Positions 1-6,633 of a stretch of 39,635 bases of DNA are shown here, piece by piece. The position numbers and the translations under genes were made by a program. The stretch spans positions 1-39,635 of IMG/VR virus record IMGVR_UViG_3300011116_001301; one strand, written 5' to 3'. Position 1 is the first letter of the stretch, and every line of letters starts with the position of its first letter. The notes beneath the pieces are model-generated. The model did not search any database and was not told the origin of the DNA. It was given only the letters and a program-made list of their open reading frames with translations. The stretch is from a virus.

Positions 1-276
1 ATGAGAAGCATAAAAAATATTAGGGAGAAGATAACCTCCGTAGAAGGATTGGTTGTAGGTAATTGGTATATATTATATGGTGGGGATGATGAAAAGAGGT
101 TATTATTTAAGTTTAGAACTTGTAGTGGTAATGGTTATGTATATGATAGTTTTTGTTACATTTATTTCCGTGATAGATATGTGAATGGTAATGGGATAAC
201 ATTTGTTTTTGATGGTGAGTATAAGTATTGTGTGAGGGCTACTAATGAGGAAGTAAAGGAATATTTTAATGAATAA
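1..276 (+). CDS. Hypothetical 91-aa protein
   Basis: Not recognised. The first base of the window is the A of an ATG, so the true start could lie upstream. The product is small, rich in Tyr, Gly and aromatic residues, has no membrane segment and reads like a compact beta-rich domain. It points right, against the leftward run that follows, and converges on that run at a shared terminator. Its opening (MRSIKNI) resembles that of the 92-aa protein ending at 21443, but the similarity is too short to claim homology. Confidence 0.6.
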   Translation: MRSIKNIREKITSVEGLVVGNWYILYGGDDEKRLLFKFRTCSGNGYVYDSFCYIYFRDRYVNGNGITFVFDGEYKYCVRATNEEVKEYFNE

Positions 277-278
277 AA

Positions 279-300
279 AAACCCTCTTGTGGGAGGGTTT
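279..300. terminator. Bidirectional hairpin terminator
   Basis: AAACCCTC and GAGGGTTT flank a 6-base loop, with A- and T-runs on the two sides. It lies between the convergent stop codons at 276 and 305. Confidence 0.85.
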
Positions 301-304
301 AGTG

Positions 305-1300
305 TTATATTTTAGATGGGAAGAATAATTTTATTTCTTCCTGTGGTATTTGGTTTTCTATTTTTGATACTTCGCTACCGAAATGATAGCTTTTTATTCT
401 ACCATTTTGGAGGCTAAAATCTACCACATTATAACCTTTTGTTGGTTCTTTTTTATATTCCCAAGCCAGGACTTTATTTGCTGATTGGGGATTTCTTTTT
501 ACATAAACAGGGTAAGCATCGGCCCAAGTTGCGGGTTTCCAAGCACCATCTTTATATAACATTAGGACCAATTTACCATCATTATTTTTTGATAGTCCCA
601 AGTTTTTAAGGTTATAATAGTTCTGTATAAATTGAATTGAGTTTGCTTCTTTTTCATATTTTGGTTCAACGAAGAATGAGTTTTCTTGCCATCCGTGTAG
701 TCCCATATCTTCACCACCAGTATTTGCATGATTTGATTTCCATCTTCTCAATCTACCATCAGGTAATCTAATATATTTGCTTCCTTGTGAAGTTTCGAAG
801 TAAGTAATTGTTTTTAATAAGTCATCAACACCCTCTTTTAATTTTTTCTTTTTAACACAATTGGGATATCTTTTTCCGAACATTGTTTTCATTCCTTTTT
901 GTGTATAACCTTTCCAACATTTTTCGTTTAATAGTTCTTCCCTCAGTTTAATTGTTTTAAGTTTGGATTGTTCTTTTTTTAGGGTGATATAATCCAAACC
1001 TTTTTTTAATCTTTGTTTTGTTTCGGGATCTTTGGCGTTTTGGTGTGCTGCTCTTACCCTTTGGTGGATAAGGTTTATTATTTGAGATTGTCTTTTATGG
1101 GGTTTTGATTTAAAGCTTTGTTTGTTTAGGGTATCAATAATATCTTGTTTTGTTCTAAACTTTACTGAAACCGTGTCTTTTGGATTTTCATCAGTATATA
1201 ATCTTCTACCAGATCCTTTTGGTTTTTTCCCTGTTCCTGTTTTTGGATCGGCTTCTGATTGTATTTCTTCCCTTAGTATTTTTTTGATTAAATCTCTCAT
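305..1300 (-). CDS. Putative internal head protein with CWKGYxxKGM motif
   Basis: A 331-aa basic protein. It starts with an amphipathic helix, MRDLIKKILREE, resembling capsid-targeting peptides cut after (L/I)xE by T4-type prohead proteases. Further possible cut sites are LLNE (about residue 128) and KLKE (about 156). Between them lies a Cys-containing segment, CWKGYTQKGM...PNCVKKK, of a kind I recall from head-associated proteins of T4-like marine phages. The N-terminal third is Lys/Arg-rich, as expected of a DNA-packed internal protein. It has its own TATTTAT box 4 bases before the ATG and is flanked by terminators, so it is probably monocistronic and late. The precise function is unknown. 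Confidence 0.6.
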   Translation of the reverse strand: MRDLIKKILREEIQSEADPKTGTGKKPKGSGRRLYTDENPKDTVSVKFRTKQDIIDTLNKQSFKSKPHKRQSQIINLIHQRVRAAHQNAKDPETKQRLKKGLDYITLKKEQSKLKTIKLREELLNEKCWKGYTQKGMKTMFGKRYPNCVKKKKLKEGVDDLLKTITYFETSQGSKYIRLPDGRLRRWKSNHANTGGEDMGLHGWQENSFFVEPKYEKEANSIQFIQNYYNLKNLGLSKNNDGKLVLMLYKDGAWKPATWADAYPVYVKRNPQSANKVLAWEYKKEPTKGYNVVDFSLQNGRIKSYHFGSEVSKIENQIPQEEIKLFFPSKI

Positions 1301-1304
1301 AGAT

Positions 1305-1311
1305 ATAAATA
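1305..1311 (-). promoter_or_regulatory. TATTTAT box of the 305-1300 gene
   Basis: TATTTAT ends 4 bases before the ATG at 1300. It belongs to the recurrent second class of promoter-like box in this window. Confidence 0.5.
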
Positions 1312-1325
1312 CCTTATAAAATAAA

Positions 1326-1347
1326 AAACCCTCTATAACGAGGGTTT
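1326..1347 (-). terminator. Hairpin terminator
   Basis: AAACCCTC and GAGGGTTT are separated by 6 bases, followed on the minus strand by a T-run. The hairpin contains the stop codon of the 1333-1548 gene and insulates the next gene downstream. Confidence 0.8.
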
Positions 1348-1548
1348 AATATCTTGATAAAACTTATCATCTTTATTTGGTGGGATAAATGGATATCCAT
1401 AATCCGCAATCAGGTTTTCATCTTCTCCCTGATCATCTCCTTTACCTTGTCCGATATACCACTTGGTTTCAAAGCCATTATATATCTTCACAATTCCTAT
1501 TGTTCCATACCATACGGAATCAAATATTTTTCTCTTTGTTGTTTCCAT
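1333..1548 (-). CDS. Hypothetical 71-aa acidic protein
   Basis: Not assigned to a function. The sequence has an SVWYGTIGIVKI start and a conserved-looking KWYIGQGKG...DE..IADYGYPF core, which recalls small phage proteins of unknown role. No signal peptide or membrane segment. A TATTTAT box lies 4 bases upstream of its start (1553-1559) and a terminator overlaps its stop, so it looks like a single-gene unit. Confidence 0.7.
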   Translation of the reverse strand: METTKRKIFDSVWYGTIGIVKIYNGFETKWYIGQGKGDDQGEDENLIADYGYPFIPPNKDDKFYQDIKPSL

Positions 1549-1552
1549 TCTA

Positions 1553-1559
1553 ATAAATA
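1553..1559 (-). promoter_or_regulatory. TATTTAT box of the 1333-1548 gene
   Basis: TATTTAT with a 4-base spacer to the ATG at 1548. Confidence 0.5.
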
Positions 1560-1564
1560 TTTAG

Positions 1565-1855
1565 TTATTTAATAAAAACATAAGGGTATTGATTGGAGGT
1601 TTTTTCAATCCCACTAATGTAATCCCCAATATATTTCATTTGTTCATTTTTACTTAGATAATCTTTAAGATCACCCATTAAACTATCCACTTCAGTTTTA
1701 AGTGCCACTTGATTTGGATTTCCTTCCACCCTTGATGGTTTTGTTATCCTATAAGGTGTTTTAGTTCCAATCTCACAATCAATGAAAAATCTTCCATTGG
1801 TTGTATCTATAATTAAAGTTCCACCATCTAATAATGGTGTTATATTATTTATCAT
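1565..1855 (-). CDS. Hypothetical 96-aa protein
   Basis: Not recognised. A soluble protein with a beta-rich first half (TLIIDTTNGRFFIDCEIG) followed by a probable helix (VDSLMGDLKDYLSKNEQ). It starts 2 bases after the stop of the 1858-2094 gene and so belongs to the operon that begins with the DNA ligase. Confidence 0.65.
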   Translation of the reverse strand: MINNITPLLDGGTLIIDTTNGRFFIDCEIGTKTPYRITKPSRVEGNPNQVALKTEVDSLMGDLKDYLSKNEQMKYIGDYISGIEKTSNQYPYVFIK

Positions 1856-1857
1856 AT

Positions 1858-2094
1858 TTAGATATTTTGTAATTTATATATTTGTCCATCCGTTCCATCC
1901 AATTCAAGGGATATTCCAACCTCATTGATTATATACCATTTATCAAACATATACTTTTCATTTTGTGTAAGATGAAGTGTTGTTAAAGCTCTAACATTTC
2001 TAACAACACCAGTATTTATCCCACCATGTTTGGTGAAATGAATATATCTATCTCCAACCTTAAAGAGTGGTATTTTTTTGCTTATACTATTCAT
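1858..2094 (-). CDS. Hypothetical 78-aa protein of KVGDRYI type
   Basis: Not recognised. The opening, LFKVGDRYIHF, recalls the small single-domain proteins at 3209-3445 and 4082-4354 (FKIGETFFY, FKVGTEFRY), suggesting a family of small beta-barrel-like proteins. Its start overlaps the end of the ligase gene by 8 bases, so it is translated from the ligase mRNA. Unlike the two relatives it lacks the NGIPxxW tail. Confidence 0.65.
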   Translation of the reverse strand: MNSISKKIPLFKVGDRYIHFTKHGGINTGVVRNVRALTTLHLTQNEKYMFDKWYIINEVGISLELDGTDGQIYKLQNI

Positions 2095-3172
2095 AGTCCC
2101 TTATTCCTTTAACAAATGGGAATCTTGGAATACCATCAGGGGTTAAATTAAAGTATTTTACCGTTGCTTGTTTTCCGATTAGGTTATCCCTATCCTTCCA
2201 CATTTGGATACATACTTCCCAATTAAACTTTGGATTGGAATTAAATGTTTTTCCATCCTTAGTTTTTAAGATAAATGCTCCCAACATTCCTGTTTTATTT
2301 CCTGTTCCTTCTTCCACCCCAATAATCTCATATTCTTCATCAATGAATGATTTATGTTTCATTAAAGATTTTGTTCTCTTATTCTCATATTTCCCATCAA
2401 CCCTAATCATTTGTCCTTCATAACCAGCCATAATGTAATCCTCATAATATGCTGATACATCATTCATATTATCCAATTGTTCAGTTTTAACCAATACACA
2501 ACATTCAGGTAATTCAATGCTTGATAATTCCTTATATCTTTGTGTGAATGTTCCCTGATTGCTCGGTAAATCGTAAATGTGATACTGAAGTGATTTCTCA
2601 GATTCAATTAAATCTTTTTCTGTTGGTTTGGTTTTCTTTGCAAGGGAACAAATTGCGTTAAAGTCATTGGCGAATTTATCAGCATATAACTCACCATCAA
2701 AGATTAAATCTGGGTTTATATCAAATAATGGTTTAAGAGCATTGAAAATATGTGGAGCTGATACAATTGCTTTCCCATTTCTACTATACATTCCTTTAAT
2801 GGAAACAATACATCTAATACCATCCAATTTGGGTTGTGAAAATAATGGGAACTTTACCTTAGATTGTGCTTCCCAATCTTTGGCTAACATTGGCTTAAAG
2901 AATGTTTCATTATCAACACTATCCAATGTCTCAAAAAATCCACTCTCAATTTTCTTTTTATGTAAAGCTTGAGCTTCTTTAATTGCTTGTTCTTCACCTG
3001 ATGTTTCATTCTTTTTTCCAACATTTTTGGCTTGACAACAAGTCCATTCGGTAGTGGTTTTTTGTCCATCAATATAACCTGAAGTTGTCCTATAACAATT
3101 ACCTTGAACTTCAATTGTCCATTGTGTAGTTTTTCCGTTGGTTGCTCTTTTATATAATGTATTCATTTCCAT
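2087..3172 (-). CDS. ATP-dependent DNA ligase
   Basis: Seals nicks in duplex DNA through an enzyme-AMP intermediate, presumably in phage replication and repair. The nucleotidyltransferase motifs are in order: motif I QPKLDGIR with the AMP-accepting Lys (about residue 115), DGELY (motif III), GYEGQMIR (motif IV) and SLMKHKSF (motif V). An OB-fold-like tail carries VEEGTGNKTGMLGA and VKYFNLTPDG. The first 75 residues, with WTIEVQGN and a GxxTTTEW segment, look like an extra N-terminal module, perhaps WGR-like. The ATG at 3172 was chosen because a TATATTCG box ends 4 bases before it; an upstream ATG in the same frame would lie within or before that box. Confidence 0.93.
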   Translation of the reverse strand: MEMNTLYKRATNGKTTQWTIEVQGNCYRTTSGYIDGQKTTTEWTCCQAKNVGKKNETSGEEQAIKEAQALHKKKIESGFFETLDSVDNETFFKPMLAKDWEAQSKVKFPLFSQPKLDGIRCIVSIKGMYSRNGKAIVSAPHIFNALKPLFDINPDLIFDGELYADKFANDFNAICSLAKKTKPTEKDLIESEKSLQYHIYDLPSNQGTFTQRYKELSSIELPECCVLVKTEQLDNMNDVSAYYEDYIMAGYEGQMIRVDGKYENKRTKSLMKHKSFIDEEYEIIGVEEGTGNKTGMLGAFILKTKDGKTFNSNPKFNWEVCIQMWKDRDNLIGKQATVKYFNLTPDGIPRFPFVKGIRDYE

Positions 3173-3176
3173 AGCA

Positions 3177-3184
3177 CGAATATA
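3177..3184 (-). promoter_or_regulatory. TAnnTTTG-type box (TATATTCG) of the ligase operon
   Basis: TATATTCG followed by TGCT and then the ATG at 3172. The same variant TATATTCGTG precedes the phosphoesterase gene at 20977. Confidence 0.65.
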
Positions 3185-3208
3185 CAACAAATATTTTAAT
3201 CCACCAAA

Positions 3209-3445
3209 TTATATTTCCCAATTTTTCGGTATTCCGTTATCATATTCAACAATCCTTTCCTTAACGCAATCAAGGGAGTATTGTGAATGTAAGTGAAAAT
3301 GATTATATATCTTAGAATAATCTTGATTGACATACCTTGATGTAATCAATTTAATACCGCCAGGTTTATTCTGAACCTTAACCACAATTTGTGGCTCTGG
3401 TTCTATATCATAAAAAAATGTTTCTCCTATCTTAAAGTTTTCCAT
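3209..3445 (-). CDS. Hypothetical 78-aa protein with NGIPxxW tail
   Basis: Function unknown. A single small domain beginning FKIGETFFYDIE, related in layout to the 4082-4354 protein. It ends with YDNGIPKNWEI, the shared C-terminal tail found on seven proteins of this window. No signal peptide or membrane segment. It starts 3 bases before the stop of the upstream 3449-3871 gene and belongs to the same leftward operon. Confidence 0.7.
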   Translation of the reverse strand: MENFKIGETFFYDIEPEPQIVVKVQNKPGGIKLITSRYVNQDYSKIYNHFHLHSQYSLDCVKERIVEYDNGIPKNWEI

Positions 3446-3448
3446 ATT

Positions 3449-3871
3449 TTATTTTTTAATTAAATCCCAACTATGATCCCCTAATAATTTAACTGAAGCA
3501 ACATATTTCCCAATTGTTTTTGTTCTACCCCATTCATCAGGTCCGATTAAACTCAATTTATAATGATCGTCTTTTTCGTATAAATGATATATTTGTCCAA
3601 TCACAGGTGTAAATCTCATATCTGATTGATAAATCTTTTCTGATACCATCAATCTATTTTCAATTTCTCTTACTTGTTGAATGATTAAATCTGCTTGTTT
3701 TTTAAGCATCTTTATTTCTTGTTCGGCATAATGGTTCATTGCCAATACAGCGGTTGCCTTTATTTGGTTTTTATCTTCAGGTTTTATTATTGCTGAACCA
3801 ACACTTAAAGGTATTGGAGCTAAACTGGATGAACCAGAATAACCCCAATCCTCATTTATTTCTTGTCCCAT
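3449..3871 (-). CDS. Hypothetical 140-aa protein with central coiled coil
   Basis: Not recognised. After a Ser/Pro-rich N-terminus comes a helical stretch (about residues 45-80: YAEQEIKMLKKQADLIIQQV) with heptad character, then a short beta-rich domain (FTPVIGQIYHLYEK) that reads like a tudor or SH3-like fold. The start overlaps the end of the 3856-4074 gene by 16 bases, so translation is probably coupled. Confidence 0.7.
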   Translation of the reverse strand: MGQEINEDWGYSGSSSLAPIPLSVGSAIIKPEDKNQIKATAVLAMNHYAEQEIKMLKKQADLIIQQVREIENRLMVSEKIYQSDMRFTPVIGQIYHLYEKDDHYKLSLIGPDEWGRTKTIGKYVASVKLLGDHSWDLIKK

Positions 3872-4074
3872 AAACTAATAACCATTTTTTTAAGGTTGGG
3901 AACTAAATATTCGCTAAACTCAGCTTCTTTAATCATATGATTTAAGTCGCTTGTGGTATATGATGTGTAAAAATGCCAGTCATAGCCTGACCAAAAATAC
4001 TTCTTTTTATACTTTTGGATTTCTAAATGATACTTGTTTTCTTTTTTTTCTAATATTGCTTTATATGTTTTCAT
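3856..4074 (-). CDS. Hypothetical 72-aa basic protein
   Basis: Not recognised. Short, Lys- and aromatic-rich (KKKYFWSGYDWHFYTSY), with no signal peptide. It lies between two overlapping or abutting genes in the leftward operon 3209-5478 and has no box of its own. Confidence 0.65.
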   Translation of the reverse strand: MKTYKAILEKKENKYHLEIQKYKKKYFWSGYDWHFYTSYTTSDLNHMIKEAEFSEYLVPNLKKMVISLWDKK

Positions 4075-4081
4075 AAATCTT

Positions 4082-4354
4082 TTATTTTAATTCGTCCATT
4101 TCATCCCAAAACATCGGTATTCCATTATCAAGTTCAATGTCTAATGGAAAACAATGATAAGAGTATGATGTTTTATTATTTCTTATCTCGAAGATATGGA
4201 TATATTCATTGTCAAGGAACTTTGCTCTTACAGATTTCTCCCCATCAATTGTTAAAATATTTAGAACCCTTTGTGTTCTATTATATTCTTTGGGAAAGGA
4301 ATTACCCATATACCTAAACTCTGTTCCAACCTTAAACTCCACTATTTTTTTCAT
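4082..4354 (-). CDS. Hypothetical 90-aa protein with NGIPxxW tail
   Basis: Function unknown. It begins VEFKVGTEFRYMGNSF and is probably a small beta-barrel. It ends ELDNGIPMFWDEMDELK, the longest version of the shared tail. Its start overlaps the stop of the 4351-4662 membrane gene by 4 bases (ATGA), implying coupled translation. Confidence 0.7.
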   Translation of the reverse strand: MKKIVEFKVGTEFRYMGNSFPKEYNRTQRVLNILTIDGEKSVRAKFLDNEYIHIFEIRNNKTSYSYHCFPLDIELDNGIPMFWDEMDELK

Positions 4355-4662
4355 ATCTCATCTTGCCAATCTTCAGGTGCTCTCCAATTCTTTTTGCTCG
4401 GCTTAATTAGGTTTGGTTTGCTATCCAACCACTTAAAGAAATTGCTTACTGAACCGAATATTATTCGGAATATATTATATTTCGGTTCAATAGCACCATA
4501 CATACCATCACTATATTCAACTAAACATACGATTAAATAAGATAATAATAGTATGCTTAATCCCATAATTAAAATCTGAAACATAACAATAGGGTATAAA
4601 TAAGATAAAACACCAAATATTGATGCGATAAATAATATTATTAGTAATGTTGAGTTTTTCAT
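4351..4662 (-). CDS. Small membrane protein, two transmembrane helices
   Basis: A 103-aa protein with two hydrophobic helices (about residues 5-25 and 30-50), then a cytosolic tail ending KKNWRAPEDWQDEI. The last residues (APEDWQDE) faintly resemble the NGIPxxW tail. The ATG at 4662 was preferred to one 15 bases upstream because it overlaps the previous stop as ATGA. Probably placed in the inner membrane; role unknown. Confidence 0.65.
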   Translation of the reverse strand: MKNSTLLIILFIASIFGVLSYLYPIVMFQILIMGLSILLLSYLIVCLVEYSDGMYGAIEPKYNIFRIIFGSVSNFFKWLDSKPNLIKPSKKNWRAPEDWQDEI

Positions 4663-5267
4663 GTATTTTCCTCCCAATTTTTAGGTATTCCGTTATCCAT
4701 TATGGTTTTATCACCAAAACTAATTATTCCATCAATATACTCCTCAAAATCATATTTAGTATTAAACTCTGATAGTTTATCAAAAGGGATTGAACAAATC
4801 AATTTAATTGGGTAATATCCATCTTTATCACCCATACTGGCTTGAATATAATGGAATGGTTGATCTTCTAATAATGGTTCTTCCTGAAACCCCTTAAAAC
4901 AATCCAAACAATTTGTGTCCAGATTTATACACCAACCCCATTCACAGAATAAACTATCTGAAACAAAATTGATATGTGATATGACTTTTTTTACTTTATC
5001 TTTGTAAATAAAATTAAATATGTCTGAACCAGTATTTCTTAATAATTCAGGGCACATATCTCCATCAATATCCTCACCAATTTCTTCTTCTATCCATTGG
5101 GTTAGGTTATCAACTTTTGTCTTAAATAAACCTATATCAAAATATGGTTGATTGATAAACATAACTGTTCCGAACCCTTGTCCTGATGGATAACTATCAA
5201 ATTGTGAATATTGAGCAACCTTATATTCTCCGTTGCTTTTAACCATTAAAATACCTCTTGTTCCCAT
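4659..5267 (-). CDS. MGTRG-type conserved phage protein with NGIPxxW tail
   Basis: A 202-aa protein that begins MGTRGILMVKSNGEYKVAQY and continues SQFDSYPSGQGFG. This signature is widespread among phage and bacterial proteins of unknown function, in which a short Tyr/Asp motif (QFDSYP.G.G) is conserved. It ends with IMDNGIPKNWEENT. Homologues, as far as I recall, do not need this tail, which suggests it was added to an existing domain. It lies in the operon driven from 5483. Confidence 0.75.
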   Translation of the reverse strand: MGTRGILMVKSNGEYKVAQYSQFDSYPSGQGFGTVMFINQPYFDIGLFKTKVDNLTQWIEEEIGEDIDGDMCPELLRNTGSDIFNFIYKDKVKKVISHINFVSDSLFCEWGWCINLDTNCLDCFKGFQEEPLLEDQPFHYIQASMGDKDGYYPIKLICSIPFDKLSEFNTKYDFEEYIDGIISFGDKTIMDNGIPKNWEENT

Positions 5268-5268
5268 A

Positions 5269-5478
5269 TTACTCTACTACTACATTATTTAATTTACACA
5301 CCTTACAATTGGGTCTATGGATATATGGAACCGATCTATCAGCATCCCTATATAAAAACTCATGTCCCTCAATTACTTCAATTTTCCATTCTCTTTTCCT
5401 GTCAGATACAACAACCTCTTTAGGGTTAAAATCACTACAAGAACAAAATACCAATAATAAGATTACAATATATTTCAT
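5269..5478 (-). CDS. Small putative lipoprotein
   Basis: A 69-aa protein with a type II signal peptide: MKYIVILLLVFCSC, with Cys at 12 and 14 as candidate lipidation sites. The mature part is about 55 residues with a CKVC pair near the end. It leads the operon 3209-5478, so a secreted product is co-expressed with several NGIPxxW-tailed cytosolic proteins. Role unknown; phage lipoproteins often act in the envelope, for example in superinfection exclusion. Confidence 0.7.
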   Translation of the reverse strand: MKYIVILLLVFCSCSDFNPKEVVVSDRKREWKIEVIEGHEFLYRDADRSVPYIHRPNCKVCKLNNVVVE

Positions 5479-5482
5479 ACCA

Positions 5483-5490
5483 CAAAGATA
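5483..5490 (-). promoter_or_regulatory. TAnnTTTG box (TATCTTTG) of the 3209-5478 operon
   Basis: TATCTTTG, then TGGT, then the ATG at 5478. The spacer is 4 bases. Confidence 0.75.
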
Positions 5491-5501
5491 ATACCTTTAT
5501 T

Positions 5502-5831
5502 TTAATTTTCCAAATATATTTTATTGCTCGGATTATCAGGGTTTAACGAAGTCAATACCAGGTTGCTAAAACCACCCTTTAACTCATATTTTTCCTCCAT
5601 TGCCTTCATTACATCCTCCATCTTAAAACCATTTAGACTCGCCAATCCCAACGCAACTTGAATTAAATCAGCATATTCCATAACATCCTTATAATCAGAA
5701 CCCTTTATTTCTTCAATTTCTTCCTGCAATTTAAGAGCATATAAACCCATAAGCTCTTCTTTGTCAAGGCAATAATCCAACTCATCAGGATTTAAGTGGA
5801 ATGCCATTTTATCTCTTATCAACTTTTTCAT
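5502..5831 (-). CDS. MazG-like nucleotide pyrophosphohydrolase
   Basis: A 109-aa all-alpha NTP-PPase of the MazG/phosphoribosyl-ATP pyrophosphohydrolase type, expected to convert a (d)NTP to (d)NMP plus pyrophosphate. It begins KKLIRDKM, the usual start of this subfamily. The Mg-binding pattern is visible as EEIEEI (about residues 37-42) and EYAD (about 52-55), followed by EEKYELKGGFSNLVL, the usual end motif. The ATG at 5831 is used; an in-frame ATG 57 bases upstream would run into the next gene. Such enzymes in phages lower ppGpp or alarmone levels, clean nucleotide pools, or (MazZ) supply dGMP for diaminopurine synthesis; the substrate cannot be read here. Confidence 0.82.
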   Translation of the reverse strand: MKKLIRDKMAFHLNPDELDYCLDKEELMGLYALKLQEEIEEIKGSDYKDVMEYADLIQVALGLASLNGFKMEDVMKAMEEKYELKGGFSNLVLTSLNPDNPSNKIYLEN

Positions 5832-5838
5832 ATCTTTT

Positions 5839-6456
5839 TTAATTATCAAACCAAAATACAACTCTACTAACCATACCATTACTTTCAAGTGATTTCATTG
5901 CTGCCAACATTGCCTCATATTCAGGTAAAATACCTTCTTCAATTGGGTTATATTCAGGATCGTCTTTGTAAGCCTCCATACATTTTTCTTTATATATTTG
6001 TATGGCTTTTTCATATTCTTCAGTTGTAAGCCAAGAAGCCGAATGCCAATCAGGGCTACTCACCCAAGTAGGTTTATCATCTGTTGGGTTTCTATAATAT
6101 AATTCTGAACGATAATATTCACTTGAAGCCCATTTAATAGCCCTTTCTAAGGTAGTATATTTACCTTCATCATCTTCTTTATCACTAATGTAAAGGGTGT
6201 AATCATTTCTTGAAGCATAAGCTAAACTATGAAAGTCAGGAATACCTTTTGGCTCAAAAGCATTCTCAATATCAACCCTAACTCCTTTGGATAAAATACC
6301 AAACATCCAGTAATTTCTACCTGGATTTATTCTACCACCTAAATCTCTCCAATAGGCTTTAATTGGCTCACCTCTACCATTTAGTTTGCCATTTTTTTCT
6401 TCTTCTAATGTTTCTTTGTCTGTGTATTCAACGTAAAAATGGATATCGCATCCCAT
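5839..6456 (-). CDS. MGCDIH-type conserved phage protein
   Basis: A 205-aa protein beginning MGCDIHFYVEY, with GRNYWMFGILSKGVR (about residues 44-58) and GIPDFHSLAY further on. I recall this combination from a family common in phages and prophages, of unknown function. The ATG at 6456 was chosen because the family starts exactly at MGCDIH; an in-frame upstream ATG adds 16 unrelated hydrophobic residues. It lies 7 bases before the MazG-like gene in the same direction. Confidence 0.8.
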   Translation of the reverse strand: MGCDIHFYVEYTDKETLEEEKNGKLNGRGEPIKAYWRDLGGRINPGRNYWMFGILSKGVRVDIENAFEPKGIPDFHSLAYASRNDYTLYISDKEDDEGKYTTLERAIKWASSEYYRSELYYRNPTDDKPTWVSSPDWHSASWLTTEEYEKAIQIYKEKCMEAYKDDPEYNPIEEGILPEYEAMLAAMKSLESNGMVSRVVFWFDN

Positions 6457-6504
6457 AATTCTTATATTTTTAATAAGAATAAAAAATGGGGATGACAAAA
6501 TCAA

Positions 6505-6633
6505 TTACTTCAACTTAGTTGTTTCAGTATAGTTTGTTTTTTGTTGTTTAATCCAGAAGATATGTTCTAATGTTTGTCTGTGTGTTAAACTACCTTTTAA
6601 GTGTGGTTTTGGTTTAATTGTTGAATGTTTCAT
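6505..6633 (-). CDS. Small 42-aa basic protein
   Basis: A short open frame whose ATG overlaps the TGA of the MORN-repeat gene (ATGA), suggesting translational coupling. The product is basic and hydrophilic (MKHSTIKPKPHLKGSL...), with no recognisable motif. It may be a real small protein or only a chance frame; the overlap and absence of a competing gene in this gap favour the former. Confidence 0.5.
   Translation of the reverse strand: MKHSTIKPKPHLKGSLTHRQTLEHIFWIKQQKTNYTETTKLK

Noticed and set aside
3209-5267. Dispersed DNA repeat or CRISPR, from the recurring bases near gene ends
   Set aside because: The similarity is the protein-coding NGIPxxW tail with synonymous changes and irregular spacing. 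There are no spacers or cas genes.
5839-6504. Upstream start adding 16 hydrophobic residues to the MGCDIH protein
   Set aside because: The family begins at MGCDIH, and the extension has no role as a signal peptide before this conserved start.
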